Assembly (NCBI RefSeq): GCF_002056795.1
Contig: NZ_CP020104.1
Span: 2,801,001-2,865,000 of the forward strand
Direction: 5' to 3'
From: Spirosoma aerolatum
GTDB taxonomy: Bacteria > Bacteroidota > Bacteroidia > Cytophagales > Spirosomataceae
Length of the DNA stretch: 64,000 nucleotides
Program-made: the position numbers and the translations under genes
Shown here: in pieces, positions 27,056 through 35,408 of the stretch
Layout of the letters: every line of letters begins with the position of its first letter
How positions within the stretch are numbered: the first letter of the stretch is position 1
The notes under the pieces: model-generated
What the model was told of the DNA's origin: nothing
Database searches by the model: none
The model's input: only the letters and a program-made list of their open reading frames with translations

Positions 27056-27946
27056 ATGAGAATCGTATTGACCGGAAGTTCGGGGCGAGTTGGGCGGGCT
27101 ATTTATAACGCTTTAGCCACTGAACACGATGTCGTTGGTATTGATCGAACCGCTTTCTCAACCACGCGCATCGTGACTGATTTTGCTGACAAATACCTCC
27201 TGACCGATGTGATGAAGGGGGCAGATGCAGTCATTCATACGGCCGCCTTACATGCTCCTCATGTGGGTGTGCTATCCGATGCCGAGTTTACCCGGATTAA
27301 TGTTGATGGAACCCGTTTGGTCGCAGAAGCAGCTTTGGCCACACAAGTCAGGCGGCTTGTCTTTACCAGTACAACCGCCATTTTTGGCAAGAGCATCGAG
27401 GATGGTCTTTCTGCCTGGGTGACGGATGAAACAATTCCTCAGCCTCGAAGCATTTATCATCGGACGAAGCTGGAGGCTGAAGCTTTACTTCGCCGTGTAG
27501 CCGACGACCATTTGGCTATTCGTGTGATCCGTATGTCGCGCTGTTTTCCTGAACCGGCCGACCTGATGGCCATTTATCGCTTAACGCGGGGTGTTGATGT
27601 GCGCGATGTGGCCCGTGCTCACGTTGCTGCATTGACCAATGAAGGAGAAGCTTATCAGGAATTTATCGTCTCAGGAGATACCCCTTTTCAGCCAGAAGAC
27701 TGTGCCGATTTAGCAACCAATCCCACAACGATCTTAGCCAAACGTGTACCAACCTTACTTACGGCTTTTAACGAGCGAGGGTGGCCCTTACCAACACCTA
27801 TAGACCGGGTTTATGCCGGAACCAGCGCAAAAACTGCTTTAAATTGGCAACCTCGCTATGGTTTTGAGGAGGTACTTGCCCAACTGGATCGGGGGAGTTT
27901 AGAGGTTCTGCCCGTTGGGGTGGCTATTAGTCAACGTGAAGAGTAG
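27056..27946 (+). CDS. NAD-dependent epimerase/dehydratase family protein
   Basis: A 296-residue cytoplasmic extended SDR. The cofactor motif TGSSGRVG is at residues 6-13 and YHRTK gives the YxxxK pair in the usual place after VFTSTTAIFGKS. Later DVRDVARAHVAAL is the typical NAD-dependent epimerase segment and TSAKTALNWQPRYGFEEVL the C-terminal end. Family members change sugar nucleotides or related substrates, but the exact substrate is not visible. The gene stands alone: it diverges from the antitoxin-like frame and converges with the outer-membrane protein gene at 28005. Confidence 0.85.
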   Translation: MRIVLTGSSGRVGRAIYNALATEHDVVGIDRTAFSTTRIVTDFADKYLLTDVMKGADAVIHTAALHAPHVGVLSDAEFTRINVDGTRLVAEAALATQVRRLVFTSTTAIFGKSIEDGLSAWVTDETIPQPRSIYHRTKLEAEALLRRVADDHLAIRVIRMSRCFPEPADLMAIYRLTRGVDVRDVARAHVAALTNEGEAYQEFIVSGDTPFQPEDCADLATNPTTILAKRVPTLLTAFNERGWPLPTPIDRVYAGTSAKTALNWQPRYGFEEVLAQLDRGSLEVLPVGVAISQREE

Positions 27947-28004
27947 TGGTTGCTATCTCTTATAAAACCGCGAATACTGAACCCAAAAACGTAAAAGAAA
28001 CGGG

Positions 28005-28925
28005 TTAAAACAGCCAGCTTATTTCGGGCGCAAAAACGATGCTTCGGGTCAGGCCGTCGGGTCTGACTTCTCGAACGACCAGTGGCGTACCAGCCGTAAA
28101 GCCGATGCGCGTTTTGGGCGTTAGGTTCCACCAACCGGCCAGGGTGGCATTGAGGGTTAACCCCTGCGATCCATTGATCTTTACCGATTTGCTGCTGGCA
28201 TCAGTATAGGTGTCCTCTGCCAGGTGATAGATGCCTAACAAACCTCCGTTCAGGCTAAATTTGGGGTTTATCATCCACGTATAAGCAGTTCTTACCAGTA
28301 CATCAGCTTTCCGGGTAAACTGGTTGGACGGTGGATAGGCCGGGGCTTCGGGCTTGCCATTCAGGCTGGGTAGAAATGTGTTGCTATTCGCACTGGTAAG
28401 GGGTTGCTGCCAGCCTGCCGAAAGTTGCCATTGGCGATTGCTTACCGAAACGCCCGTAATCAGATCGACCGTACCTAGGCTGCTCTGGTATTGCATTGGC
28501 AACGGACGACCATCGGCTTTTAGGTTGCTGTTGCTCAAGGGCAGTTTTGTGCCCAGAGTGAGCGACGTTGCCCATTTGGCTTGCGTTGGCAATGTGTATG
28601 TACCCGACAGGAAAATGTCGCCTGGTCCGGCTGCACTTCCTAAGTTTCCACTAGCATAATTGGCTGTTAATTTTGCCTGAACGGCCCACCTGGCCGACAA
28701 CTGATTGTCGTATTGAAGGCCTGGTGCAAAAACCAGTACCGCTTCGTCCCCCAATCCAACAGGAAGCAGGAGACTGATTTTCTGGCCTTTCGTATCGCCC
28801 GTCGCGTGTTGTTTAAGTGCGCCAATGGTGCAAAAGCCAGCGTCGCTGCACCCCTGTGCCAGAGTAGTTAACTGGCTGGCGAAAAGCAGGAATATCGTTA
28901 GAAAAGAAGTCAGGCAGTTAGTCAT
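28005..28925 (-). CDS. outer-membrane beta-barrel protein, unknown
   Basis: A 306-residue exported protein with signal peptide cleaved near ASQLTTLAQ (residue 24). The mature part is a string of amphipathic strands with aromatic ends (WAVQAKLTANYASG, WATSLTLGTKLPLS, WQLSAGWQQPL, TAYTWMINPKFSLNGGLLG) and ends in ISWLF, the terminal-aromatic pattern of outer-membrane barrels. About 12 strands are likely. Two cysteines, in QGCSDAGFCTIGAL, sit near the N-terminus. The function is not known. It is the last gene of a minus block with the DM13 lipoprotein just upstream (45 bases), so both may act in the same envelope process. Confidence 0.72.
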   Translation of the reverse strand: MTNCLTSFLTIFLLFASQLTTLAQGCSDAGFCTIGALKQHATGDTKGQKISLLLPVGLGDEAVLVFAPGLQYDNQLSARWAVQAKLTANYASGNLGSAAGPGDIFLSGTYTLPTQAKWATSLTLGTKLPLSNSNLKADGRPLPMQYQSSLGTVDLITGVSVSNRQWQLSAGWQQPLTSANSNTFLPSLNGKPEAPAYPPSNQFTRKADVLVRTAYTWMINPKFSLNGGLLGIYHLAEDTYTDASSKSVKINGSQGLTLNATLAGWWNLTPKTRIGFTAGTPLVVREVRPDGLTRSIVFAPEISWLF

Positions 28926-28970
28926 CAGCTTTTTAGAAAAATAGGTAGTGAAGGTATTTATTACTCCAGA

Positions 28971-29429
28971 TTATTTCAGTTCGGCATTCCCGAAATGCAC
29001 AGAAAATCGCTTACACCAGATCAGCACATAACGCTGTTGGCTTAGTGTTATAGTTGACGGTACATCTACAAAAAAGTTGCCAGTGGCTGTCAGCAAACTC
29101 ACTTCCGTAAAGGTGCTGGCTTGCGTATCGTTGGCTAAATAAATGCGCAGATCAGGCCCGGTGTCGCTCCTGAAATTCTCGAAAACGAGCGTCTGTTTGC
29201 CGTTTCGCCCATACAGGCGTACCCGGCCGCTCACGGTATGAACGCCGTTCTGAAAGTTGCCAGAGGCCAGTAGCTTCTGGCCGGTTGAGTCAAAAACCTG
29301 CACGGGGTCAACTGTACTGACAGGCATCCCCAAACTCCCCAGCGGAACCAGGTCTTTGTCTTTTACGCATCCACCGATTCCCAGAACCAGCAATGTATAC
29401 AAGAAACTGACAGACAGAAGAGATTTCAT
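28971..29429 (-). CDS. DM13-domain lipoprotein
   Basis: A 152-residue lipoprotein: hydrophobic signal LLSVSFLYTLLVLGIGG and Cys21 (lipobox GIGGC). The rest is a DM13 domain: VHTVSGRVRLYGRNG, TLVFENFRSDTGPDLRIYLAND, VDVPSTITLSQQRYVLIWCK and FSVHFGNAELK. The conserved Cys in IWCK is there. DM13 domains are proposed to carry electrons in redox processes; this is known for the family and not shown here. ATG at 29429 is chosen because the lipoprotein signal begins there; an upstream extension would overlap the next gene. It lies 10 bases downstream of the unknown gene at 29440 and upstream of an outer-membrane protein. Confidence 0.83.
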   Translation of the reverse strand: MKSLLSVSFLYTLLVLGIGGCVKDKDLVPLGSLGMPVSTVDPVQVFDSTGQKLLASGNFQNGVHTVSGRVRLYGRNGKQTLVFENFRSDTGPDLRIYLANDTQASTFTEVSLLTATGNFFVDVPSTITLSQQRYVLIWCKRFSVHFGNAELK

Positions 29430-29439
29430 AACTACCAAT

Positions 29440-30234
29440 TTATGGGTTAATGGACTCATGAAGCCAGGCATAACTTTCCCGGAAGAAAGCGTCAATACGG
29501 TCGTGGGTAGGAGTGCCCGAAATAGATAACAAGGCACCTTGCCAGTCGGCTCCTGTGCGCCATTCCCCTGCCGACAGCGTAGACGCATTCAGGAAGTTAA
29601 TAGGCTGGGTTCTATTGTAGCCAGACAGATAGAAATAAGGTTCAGAACAGATCGAATCCGCTATCGCATAGCCTGCCCAGATAGCCGCCCGTTCGTGTTG
29701 CTGCGCATCGGTCAGGCTGTAATAAACGCCCGTATCGAAGTGGTGGGGCCAGATTCGGATTTCGCTTTGCTGGTCACTCCACTGGTTCAAGGTTTGCAGG
29801 GATTCATTGGCTACAGTGCGCCAGTGGTTCCACTCGCTCAGCGCCGATGGTCGCTGATACACCGCATCGGGTGCAACGGGTTCGTGATCGAGATGGTAGT
29901 TCAGGGGCCGAATTGCCGAAATTTCCCAGGAGCGCATTTGATCGTTCCACCACATCAGGGCATCGGCAGGTGTTTTGCCTTCTGGCGAAAACAGGCCCAA
30001 AACCCGGTTCTGTCCATCAACAAATTGAACTGTAAACGCTTCGGTATCAATTACCAGCCGGAGGTGCTGACCCGCCTGGTCGAATGCCCGCCCTTCGAGC
30101 CAGTGCAACACAGGATTCCAGGCCATATTAGTCTGGCTATCGTCTGTCTGGAGGGGCAGCCACTGCATACCAGTCAGGGCGATCAATTGTGCCAAACTAT
30201 GCAGCGTCTTATCGGTTTGATTTAGGTCATCCAT
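29440..30234 (-). CDS. conserved protein of unknown function
   Basis: A 264-residue soluble protein without a signal peptide; the ATG at 30234 is used, since the next start upstream is a TTG inside a repeat region. It is rich in Trp and His (MQWLPLQTDD, WNPVLHWLEGRAFDQ, MWWNDQMRSWEIS, IRIWPHHFDTGVYYSLT). The segment AGYAIADSICSEPYFYLSGY ends in an acidic/aromatic core. No motif gives a reaction. It is 10 bases upstream of the DM13 gene and 90 bases downstream of msrA, with the heptamer repeat in between. I do not recognise the family. Co-transcription with DM13 is likely. Confidence 0.7.
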   Translation of the reverse strand: MDDLNQTDKTLHSLAQLIALTGMQWLPLQTDDSQTNMAWNPVLHWLEGRAFDQAGQHLRLVIDTEAFTVQFVDGQNRVLGLFSPEGKTPADALMWWNDQMRSWEISAIRPLNYHLDHEPVAPDAVYQRPSALSEWNHWRTVANESLQTLNQWSDQQSEIRIWPHHFDTGVYYSLTDAQQHERAAIWAGYAIADSICSEPYFYLSGYNRTQPINFLNASTLSAGEWRTGADWQGALLSISGTPTHDRIDAFFRESYAWLHESINP

Positions 30235-30294
30235 CTGAAAATGAGGAGTTAATAAATTGGTAATGGACAACGGATAGTGAAATAGCCCTTACTT

Positions 30295-30324
30295 ATTGTT
30301 CATTATCCATTGTCCATTATCCAT
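30295..30324 (-). repeat. heptamer tandem repeat (ATGGAYA), copy 2
   Basis: On the minus strand the four units ATGGATA, ATGGACA, ATGGATA, ATGAACA start directly after the TAA of msrA. They share period and consensus with the array at 25809-25839. The position right behind a stop codon is the same in both cases. Confidence 0.6.
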
Positions 30325-30975
30325 TTACTGATTGTCTTCCTGTTTCAATTTGCCTTTCATGGCATGGCGTAGCTTTTCGATCTTCGGCAGCGAAACGTGC
30401 TGAATATAAGGCTGGTTTGGGTGCAGCTTGCAGTAGTTCTGATGGTAGTTTTCGGCCGGATAGAATACGCTGAACGGCAACATCTCCGTGACGACCGGAT
30501 TGGCGTAATGCTTCGACGTATTGACCCGCTGAATGGCGGCCATGATCTCCTGCTTTTCGGACGGAGTCCGGTAAAACGCTACCGACCGATAATCGCGCCC
30601 AACGTCGGGGCCCTGCCGGTTCAACGTGGTCGGATCGTGTCCGGCGAAGAACGCATCGAGCAGTTCCCGATAGCTAATCACGTTCGGATCGTAATACACC
30701 TGCACCGACTCGGCATGCCCCGTTTCGTCGGTACCCACCTCCTGATACGTTGGGTTGGGAACATTGCCTCCCGAATATCCGGAAATAACCTCCCGAACAC
30801 CTTTAAGCTGGTCGAAGCCTTCTTCCTGCGCCCAGAAGCAGCCGCCTGCAAAGGTAGCAACTGCTTCGCCGGGTTTCAGCTTCGGTAAGCGGGCGGGTGT
30901 CGTGTCTAAGTTCTGGGCCTGTGTACAGCTCGTCAACAGCCAGAATCCAAGTATGAAAATCTGAATAAATCGCAT
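30325..30975 (-). CDS. msrA: peptide-methionine (S)-S-oxide reductase, lipoprotein form
   Basis: A 216-residue protein. The lipobox is LLTSC (Cys17), so it is an envelope lipoprotein. The catalytic motif GCFW (residues about 48-51, in FAGGCFWAQEEGF) is intact, and the later motifs VISGYSGG, HAESVQVYYDP, FAGHDPTTLNRQGPD and FYPAENYHQNYC are all present. It reduces methionine-S-sulfoxide in proteins using thioredoxin-like donors. It is 16 bases downstream of msrB in the same operon. ATG at 30975 is used because the signal sequence begins there. The envelope location suggests repair of exported proteins. Confidence 0.95.
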   Translation of the reverse strand: MRFIQIFILGFWLLTSCTQAQNLDTTPARLPKLKPGEAVATFAGGCFWAQEEGFDQLKGVREVISGYSGGNVPNPTYQEVGTDETGHAESVQVYYDPNVISYRELLDAFFAGHDPTTLNRQGPDVGRDYRSVAFYRTPSEKQEIMAAIQRVNTSKHYANPVVTEMLPFSVFYPAENYHQNYCKLHPNQPYIQHVSLPKIEKLRHAMKGKLKQEDNQ

Positions 30976-30991
30976 GGGTTCCTTTCGTTTA

Positions 30992-31498
30992 CTATTTTTT
31001 GACAAATTCCAGCGCCAACCCATTCATACAGTAGCGGAGGCCGGTAGGCGCAGGGCCATCGTCAAAAACGTGACCCAGATGAGCATCGCAAATGGCGCAT
31101 TGCACTTCGGTCCGAACCATGCCGTGGCTGGTATCGCGAATGTCTTTGATAACATTTTTACGCAATGGGGTGTAGAAACTGGGCCAGCCCGTTCCCGATT
31201 CAAACTTGGTATCGGAGCTAAACAACGGCTCGTGGCAGCAAACGCATCGATAAATGCCATGCTCGTGGTTGCTGGCCAGTGGACTACTAAATGGGCGTTC
31301 GGTGCCTTGTTTGCGGGTTACAATAAACTGCTCAGGGGTAAGTGCCAGTTTCCACTCGGCTTCCGTCTTTTCGAGTCGGCGCGGAGGCTTTTCGGGATTG
31401 GTGTCCTTACCGGATGGGCCTGTGAGCAGCACGGCAAAGGCAGGCGACATGATGAGTAAAAGGCTAGTCAGGCTAGCCAAAACAGTGGATCGATTCAT
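30992..31498 (-). CDS. msrB: peptide-methionine (R)-S-oxide reductase, exported
   Basis: A 168-residue protein with a signal peptide ([20 protein letters not shown]). The SelR domain covers residues 42-168. Two zinc pairs are visible, CVCC and CAIC, and the catalytic Cys is in RYCMNG near the end. The motif GTGWPSFY is intact. It reduces methionine-R-sulfoxide and complements MsrA, whose gene follows by 16 bases. The pair covers both sulfoxide forms in the envelope. It lies 48 bases downstream of the ATP-grasp gene. Confidence 0.95.
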   Translation of the reverse strand: MNRSTVLASLTSLLLIMSPAFAVLLTGPSGKDTNPEKPPRRLEKTEAEWKLALTPEQFIVTRKQGTERPFSSPLASNHEHGIYRCVCCHEPLFSSDTKFESGTGWPSFYTPLRKNVIKDIRDTSHGMVRTEVQCAICDAHLGHVFDDGPAPTGLRYCMNGLALEFVKK

Positions 31499-31546
31499 GG
31501 TTTTATGCTTGTTAAGAATGTGTGAAACTATTGGATGAACAGAAAA

Positions 31547-32692
31547 TTAGGGTTGCCCACTCCCGTTTCGGCCTTGCTGCGTGTGTTTCCATAGCCGAAA
31601 AGCCTGCCGGAAGGTCATGTACGGTATGCCCCGGCGGTGGTTTTCGCGGCTAATCTGGTAGAGTACCCGCCAATGGTGAAACAGCACCCGGTAGCCTTCG
31701 CGGAGCGAAAAACCCGGCTGGTAAATATGGGCAGGTTCGGCACCGGCACCGTTCAATTCCAGAATCCGAATGTGGTTACCAGCATACAAATCGGCTACGC
31801 TCCGGCACCGTAGATCGTACCGGCCAAAATAGAACCCGTCAATTGGCTGACTGATTCGGTCAAACACCTGCGTCAGCTCAGGGGTGATCAGGTGATTGGC
31901 ATTCAGGAATTTAGTGCCCCGACAGTGGTTGCCTATCGACTCCAGCGTAATGGTTTCGCCAGCGGCCGGTATGTCGTGGAACCGATGGCCATACTTCCTG
32001 ATGAGAACCGGCAGTTGAAGAATGGCCCGTTCGTTTTGCCGAATCAGGTTTTCGATGCAGTCATAGCCATTGCCTCGTATGGTCAGAAATTCCTTCTGCA
32101 CCACCGACGACACAACGCCTTTAGCCTGCCCCGGCATTCGGTAGTAAAACACGCCCAGTTCGAGCGGTTCATCGACATATTCCTGAATCAGAAAATCAAT
32201 CGGTGTGTTGGCGATGTAGTTCGTCAGGGCTTCACGGCTCTCAATTTTTTCGACCCGCCAGCCCCGCTCACCTACATTCGGTTTGGCAATAACCGGAAAC
32301 GAAAAACCACGCTCCTGCATCAGATAAAACACCGTTTCGGGGTCGGTTGACGCTGGTACAAACTGCGTAATGGGCATATATACATCGCTGATCCCGGCCA
32401 GTATACCCGCTTTGGATTCACCAAACAACCCTCCTGTTTCGATGGACGGATTGGACGCAGAAAAATAAAACAGCGACCTCGCCTTGATCGATTGCCACAA
32501 ATGGAACATAAAAATGGGGAAATATACCACCTCAAACGGCCAGTATTCCCAGTGGCGCAAACGGATCATAAAAGGAGACGTCTGGCCAAAACGCGTAAGG
32601 AGTGCCCATACCGTTGCCGGGAGCGAACGAATTGTCTGAACGAATGAGCTTTCGGAGAGGGGCGCCGAACGGGTGGTGCTAACGGGTTGCAT
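31547..32692 (-). CDS. ATP-grasp domain protein (D-Ala-D-Ala ligase-like)
   Basis: A 381-residue protein. The central and C-terminal parts match ATP-grasp enzymes: SFPVIAKPNVGERGWRVEKI (ATP-binding strand with Lys), FLIQEYVDEPLELGVFYYRM, and IRILELNGAGAEPAHIYQPG, whose ELNGAGAEP holds the metal ligands. The N-terminal 80 residues have an aromatic hydrophobic stretch (YWPFEVVYFPIFMFHLW) that may sit at the membrane. Family members join a carboxylate to an amine or similar group; the substrate here is unknown. The start codon at 32692 overlaps the stop of the NRDE gene by 14 bases. Gene spacing places it in the same operon as the Msr genes. Confidence 0.8.
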   Translation of the reverse strand: MQPVSTTRSAPLSESSFVQTIRSLPATVWALLTRFGQTSPFMIRLRHWEYWPFEVVYFPIFMFHLWQSIKARSLFYFSASNPSIETGGLFGESKAGILAGISDVYMPITQFVPASTDPETVFYLMQERGFSFPVIAKPNVGERGWRVEKIESREALTNYIANTPIDFLIQEYVDEPLELGVFYYRMPGQAKGVVSSVVQKEFLTIRGNGYDCIENLIRQNERAILQLPVLIRKYGHRFHDIPAAGETITLESIGNHCRGTKFLNANHLITPELTQVFDRISQPIDGFYFGRYDLRCRSVADLYAGNHIRILELNGAGAEPAHIYQPGFSLREGYRVLFHHWRVLYQISRENHRRGIPYMTFRQAFRLWKHTQQGRNGSGQP

Positions 32693-33416
32693 AGATAGGG
32701 TCAATAGGAGTCTGGTAAACAGTCGGTTGAGTGAAATCCTCGTAAATCATGTTTAGTTCATCTGCGCCATAAACGACACTAGTCAGGCTGACGGTGAGCA
32801 TCTCATTCCGGCGATTCATGCGGAGGTTATTCTCGGCATCGCCAGTACCACCAACCTGATGAAAACGCCGGATAGCTTCTACCGAATAGTCGGGGTGTTG
32901 TTGGCACCATTCCCGAAACCAGCCTTCGCGTTGCCGGATAACCTCGGGTGTATACAGCGTAGCCGACGACCAGATGTAAGGCTGGCCTGGATCTTTTTCA
33001 GCCACAAAAAGCCGATTGCCATTCCAGCGAAGCTCTATCAATCGGCCTTCTTCAGCGATTAGGAGTGTCAAGGGTTCCAGCCCTGTGAAATCGTAGGTGC
33101 CAATAAATGCTTCAACAGATGGATACGTAAACACATGTAAAGGTACCAGACCACGACTATGCCGATAGGGTGGTGCTGACCGATGGGCCGTGAAAGCACC
33201 ATTGAGTAAACACACGGTTACCGGGGATTCAGCGTCCCGGAAGCCTGACGCCATCCAGGTGCCTTGTCCCTGCGGATCCTGCGGAAAGGTGATTGCAACC
33301 CCGCCGATGTCTACGGTTCGGGGCAGCTTCGCAACGGGACGTATTGCTTTTTCGTCGCGGCTATGGGTCAGGATGTAGCCGGTTGGTTCAGTTGGCAAGT
33401 AAGTGACAGTACACAT
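32679..33416 (-). CDS. NRDE family protein (transport and Golgi organization 2-like)
   Basis: A 245-residue protein. ATG at 33416 places Cys2 at the N-terminus (MCTVTYLP), as in the NRDE family, where it may act as an Ntn-type nucleophile. The hallmark NRDE motif reads HSRDE (ILTHSRDEKAIRP), and GTWMASG and NLRMNRRNEMLTVSLTS later in the sequence are typical. The biochemical role of the family is not settled. It is the first gene of the minus block that continues through ATP-grasp, msrB and msrA. The reading overlaps the next gene by 14 bases. Confidence 0.82.
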   Translation of the reverse strand: MCTVTYLPTEPTGYILTHSRDEKAIRPVAKLPRTVDIGGVAITFPQDPQGQGTWMASGFRDAESPVTVCLLNGAFTAHRSAPPYRHSRGLVPLHVFTYPSVEAFIGTYDFTGLEPLTLLIAEEGRLIELRWNGNRLFVAEKDPGQPYIWSSATLYTPEVIRQREGWFREWCQQHPDYSVEAIRRFHQVGGTGDAENNLRMNRRNEMLTVSLTSVVYGADELNMIYEDFTQPTVYQTPIDPIYATR

Positions 33417-33912
33417 GAGCAATCCACTTGATCGACACAAGATTATCCAAAGTTTATACCATTTTAATAATATGTTGATTATCAGTTGATTGTTTGAGGT
33501 TTCGAATGGCTGACGGTGAAGAAATTCACGAAATAGCGTGAGTGTCTTGGTAAATCGTGACAGTTTGTGGATCGATGGCTGCCAGCCACAACAAGGCCAA
33601 CGTCGGCAAAATAATTTTGGTGGCCAGTCAATCAGGCAGGCTCCTGCGAAAAACCAGTTTACAATTTTCTATGGGTATTTCGGGACGCTTACGAAATATC
33701 GGGAATTCAGCCTGTGGCCAGAGCTGACTTCTCTCCGGCTTTTACGTGCGTTTTGGCCGTTTCCAGTGTGTAATAGCCGTTTTTTCTTTTTTCAATGGAT
33801 CTGGAATGGTATTTGGCAACTGTATCAGAAGAACGTTGGTACGGCTGCGTTGGCCGAGTTTACACCAATCAGACAACACAATGGCAAGTAACCCATTCAG
33901 ACAAACTATCCG
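33417..33912. other. divergent intergenic region with TCACGA-type motifs
   Basis: This 496-base stretch lies between the minus NRDE block and the + YHS operon. It holds the small inverted repeat TCACG-aaatag-CGTGA at 33526-33541, a further AAATCGTGA near 33552-33560, and ACGAAATATC at 33691-33700; they resemble the half-site of the TetR-gene palindrome at 12988-13024. A TAATTTTG that fits a -7 element lies near 33612. Open frames are short and unconvincing. Confidence 0.45.
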
Positions 33913-34389
33913 ATGAAAACGCTTTCGCTCCTGTTTATTACCTTGTTTTTTACCTACTGGACACCGGCTTCAGCCCAAACGAATTCCGTTGCAGCCCGCA
34001 AACAGCAGTTCAACCTCGAAAATGGCCTGGCCATACAGGGCTACGATGCTGTAGCCTATTTCACCCAAAACAAAGCCGTAAAAGGCTCGGCCGCCAATAG
34101 CTACACGTACAAAAATGTTACCTACCGATTTGCTACACCTGCCAACCTGAAAGCCTTTCAGGAAAACCCGGATCGTTACGAACCGCAGTACGGCGGTTGG
34201 TGTGCCTATGCGATGGGTGCCACGGGCGAAAAGGTAGAGATAGACCCCGAAACGTTTAAGGTCAAAGACGGCAAGCTGTACCTGTTCTACCACTCCTTTA
34301 TTAATAACACACTGCCCAAGTGGAATAAAGATGAGGTGAATCTGCATAAGAAAGCCGACGCGAACTGGGGCAAATTCATCCAATCGTAA
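33913..34389 (+). CDS. exported YHS-domain protein
   Basis: A 158-residue exported protein with signal peptide (LSLLFITLFFTYWTPASAQ). The YHS part starts at IQGYDAVAYF and continues with VKGSAANSYTYKNVTYRFAT, then NPDRYEPQYGGWCAYAM, where the Cys is conserved in the family. YHS domains are often linked to metal-binding proteins, but the function of stand-alone exported versions is not known. It opens a + run of six genes that ends with a second YHS gene at 37006; the two proteins share the layout and a common C-terminal segment (LxxWNKD), so they are paralogues. Confidence 0.82.
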   Translation: MKTLSLLFITLFFTYWTPASAQTNSVAARKQQFNLENGLAIQGYDAVAYFTQNKAVKGSAANSYTYKNVTYRFATPANLKAFQENPDRYEPQYGGWCAYAMGATGEKVEIDPETFKVKDGKLYLFYHSFINNTLPKWNKDEVNLHKKADANWGKFIQS

Positions 34390-34420
34390 GTAAGTCATTC
34401 CTTTAAACCCTACCGCAATC

Positions 34421-34843
34421 ATGAACAAAACAACGACCTACGTTCTTTGGGCCGCTCGCTTACTGGCTGCCATTATTCTGCTTCAGACCTTGTATTTCAA
34501 GTTTCTGGCCCAGCCTGAGTCGGTTTATATTTTCTCGACGCTGGGGGTGGAACCCTGGGGCCGGATCGGTTCAGGCATTGTTGAACTCATAGCCTCCGTA
34601 CTCATCCTGATGCCACGAACAAGCTGGATGGGGGCTGCTCTGGGATTGGGTGTAATGGCTGGGGCTATCGTATCGCACCTGACCATCCTGGGTATTTCGG
34701 TGCAGGACGATGGCGGCTATTTGTTCTTTCTGGCTCTGGTAGTTGCGGTAAGTTGCACAGTCATTCTGGCGCTTACCCGCACGCAATGGATGCCGGTTCT
34801 ATGGGGGATGCTGGGCCAGAAGAAAGTCCATACGAATGCCTGA
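34421..34843 (+). CDS. DoxX family membrane protein
   Basis: A 140-residue inner-membrane protein with four spans (ARLLAAIILLQTLYFKFL, IGSGIVELIASVLILMP, AALGLGVMAGAIVSHLTILG, FFLALVVAVSCTVILALT). The layout is that of DoxX-like proteins: the first helix with a FKF(x)2 turn and the second with the conserved Glu in GIVELIAS. Members are linked to quinone or thiosulfate redox chemistry in some organisms, but the function here is unknown. It is 31 bases after the YHS gene and 29 before the DinB gene, which suggests one operon. Confidence 0.83.
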   Translation: MNKTTTYVLWAARLLAAIILLQTLYFKFLAQPESVYIFSTLGVEPWGRIGSGIVELIASVLILMPRTSWMGAALGLGVMAGAIVSHLTILGISVQDDGGYLFFLALVVAVSCTVILALTRTQWMPVLWGMLGQKKVHTNA

Positions 34844-34872
34844 TTCTTCACCCATTAACGCTTATTAACACG

Positions 34873-35373
34873 ATGTCACTTAAATCTGCCAGTACCGATA
34901 TACTCATGCAACTTGCCGAAGTGGTCGGTCAGTTAGCCGACGATGATTACGCTCGACCACTGTCGGTTCTTTCGGGCAATACCATCGGCAAACATGTCCG
35001 GCACATTCTCGAATTTTATGAATTGCTCGTCGCTAGTATCCAAATGGGGCAACTCAATTACGACCGGCGCCAACGCGACCTTCGCCTGGAAGTCGACACC
35101 GATGAAGCCCTTCGCCGGATCGGAGCCGTTGACCGAACGATTCACCGGATTGATCTGAATCAGCCGCTAATACTGACGGCCGACCTATCGGTTAAAGGAA
35201 ACGAAGTCGTCCAGATTCCATCCTCCATAGCGAGGGAACTGCTGTACAACATTGAGCATGCCATTCATCACATGGCACTTATCCAGATTGCTATTCAGAA
35301 CGACTTTCCGGCTGTGGACTTACCGATGCATTTTGGCGTGGCGTATTCAACGGTTCAGCACCAGTCGAAGTAA
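34873..35373 (+). CDS. DinB-like four-helix protein
   Basis: A 166-residue cytoplasmic protein. The metal-binding histidines of the DinB/YfiT fold are visible as GKHVRHILEF (residues about 38-47) and NIEHAIHHMALIQI (about 121-134). The helical make-up and length are usual for the family. ATG at 34873 is chosen; a longer frame from 34753 overlaps the DoxX gene. Some members are thiol transferases (for example with bacillithiol), others have no known function. It is part of the YHS-to-YHS operon. Confidence 0.8.
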   Translation: MSLKSASTDILMQLAEVVGQLADDDYARPLSVLSGNTIGKHVRHILEFYELLVASIQMGQLNYDRRQRDLRLEVDTDEALRRIGAVDRTIHRIDLNQPLILTADLSVKGNEVVQIPSSIARELLYNIEHAIHHMALIQIAIQNDFPAVDLPMHFGVAYSTVQHQSK

Positions 35374-35408
35374 AGACTGGATTTCATAACTTCCTACCAG
35401 CGCATCGT

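Noticed and set aside
29539..30225. Antisense frame of 228 codons over the unknown gene at 29440
   Set aside because: Both strands are open, but the minus strand continues the operon with 10-base spacing and has better codon make-up.
33795..34100. Open frame starting MDLEWYLATVSEERWYG upstream of the first YHS gene
   Set aside because: It overlaps the well-supported YHS gene in another frame, has no homology that I know, and its composition is like noncoding sequence.
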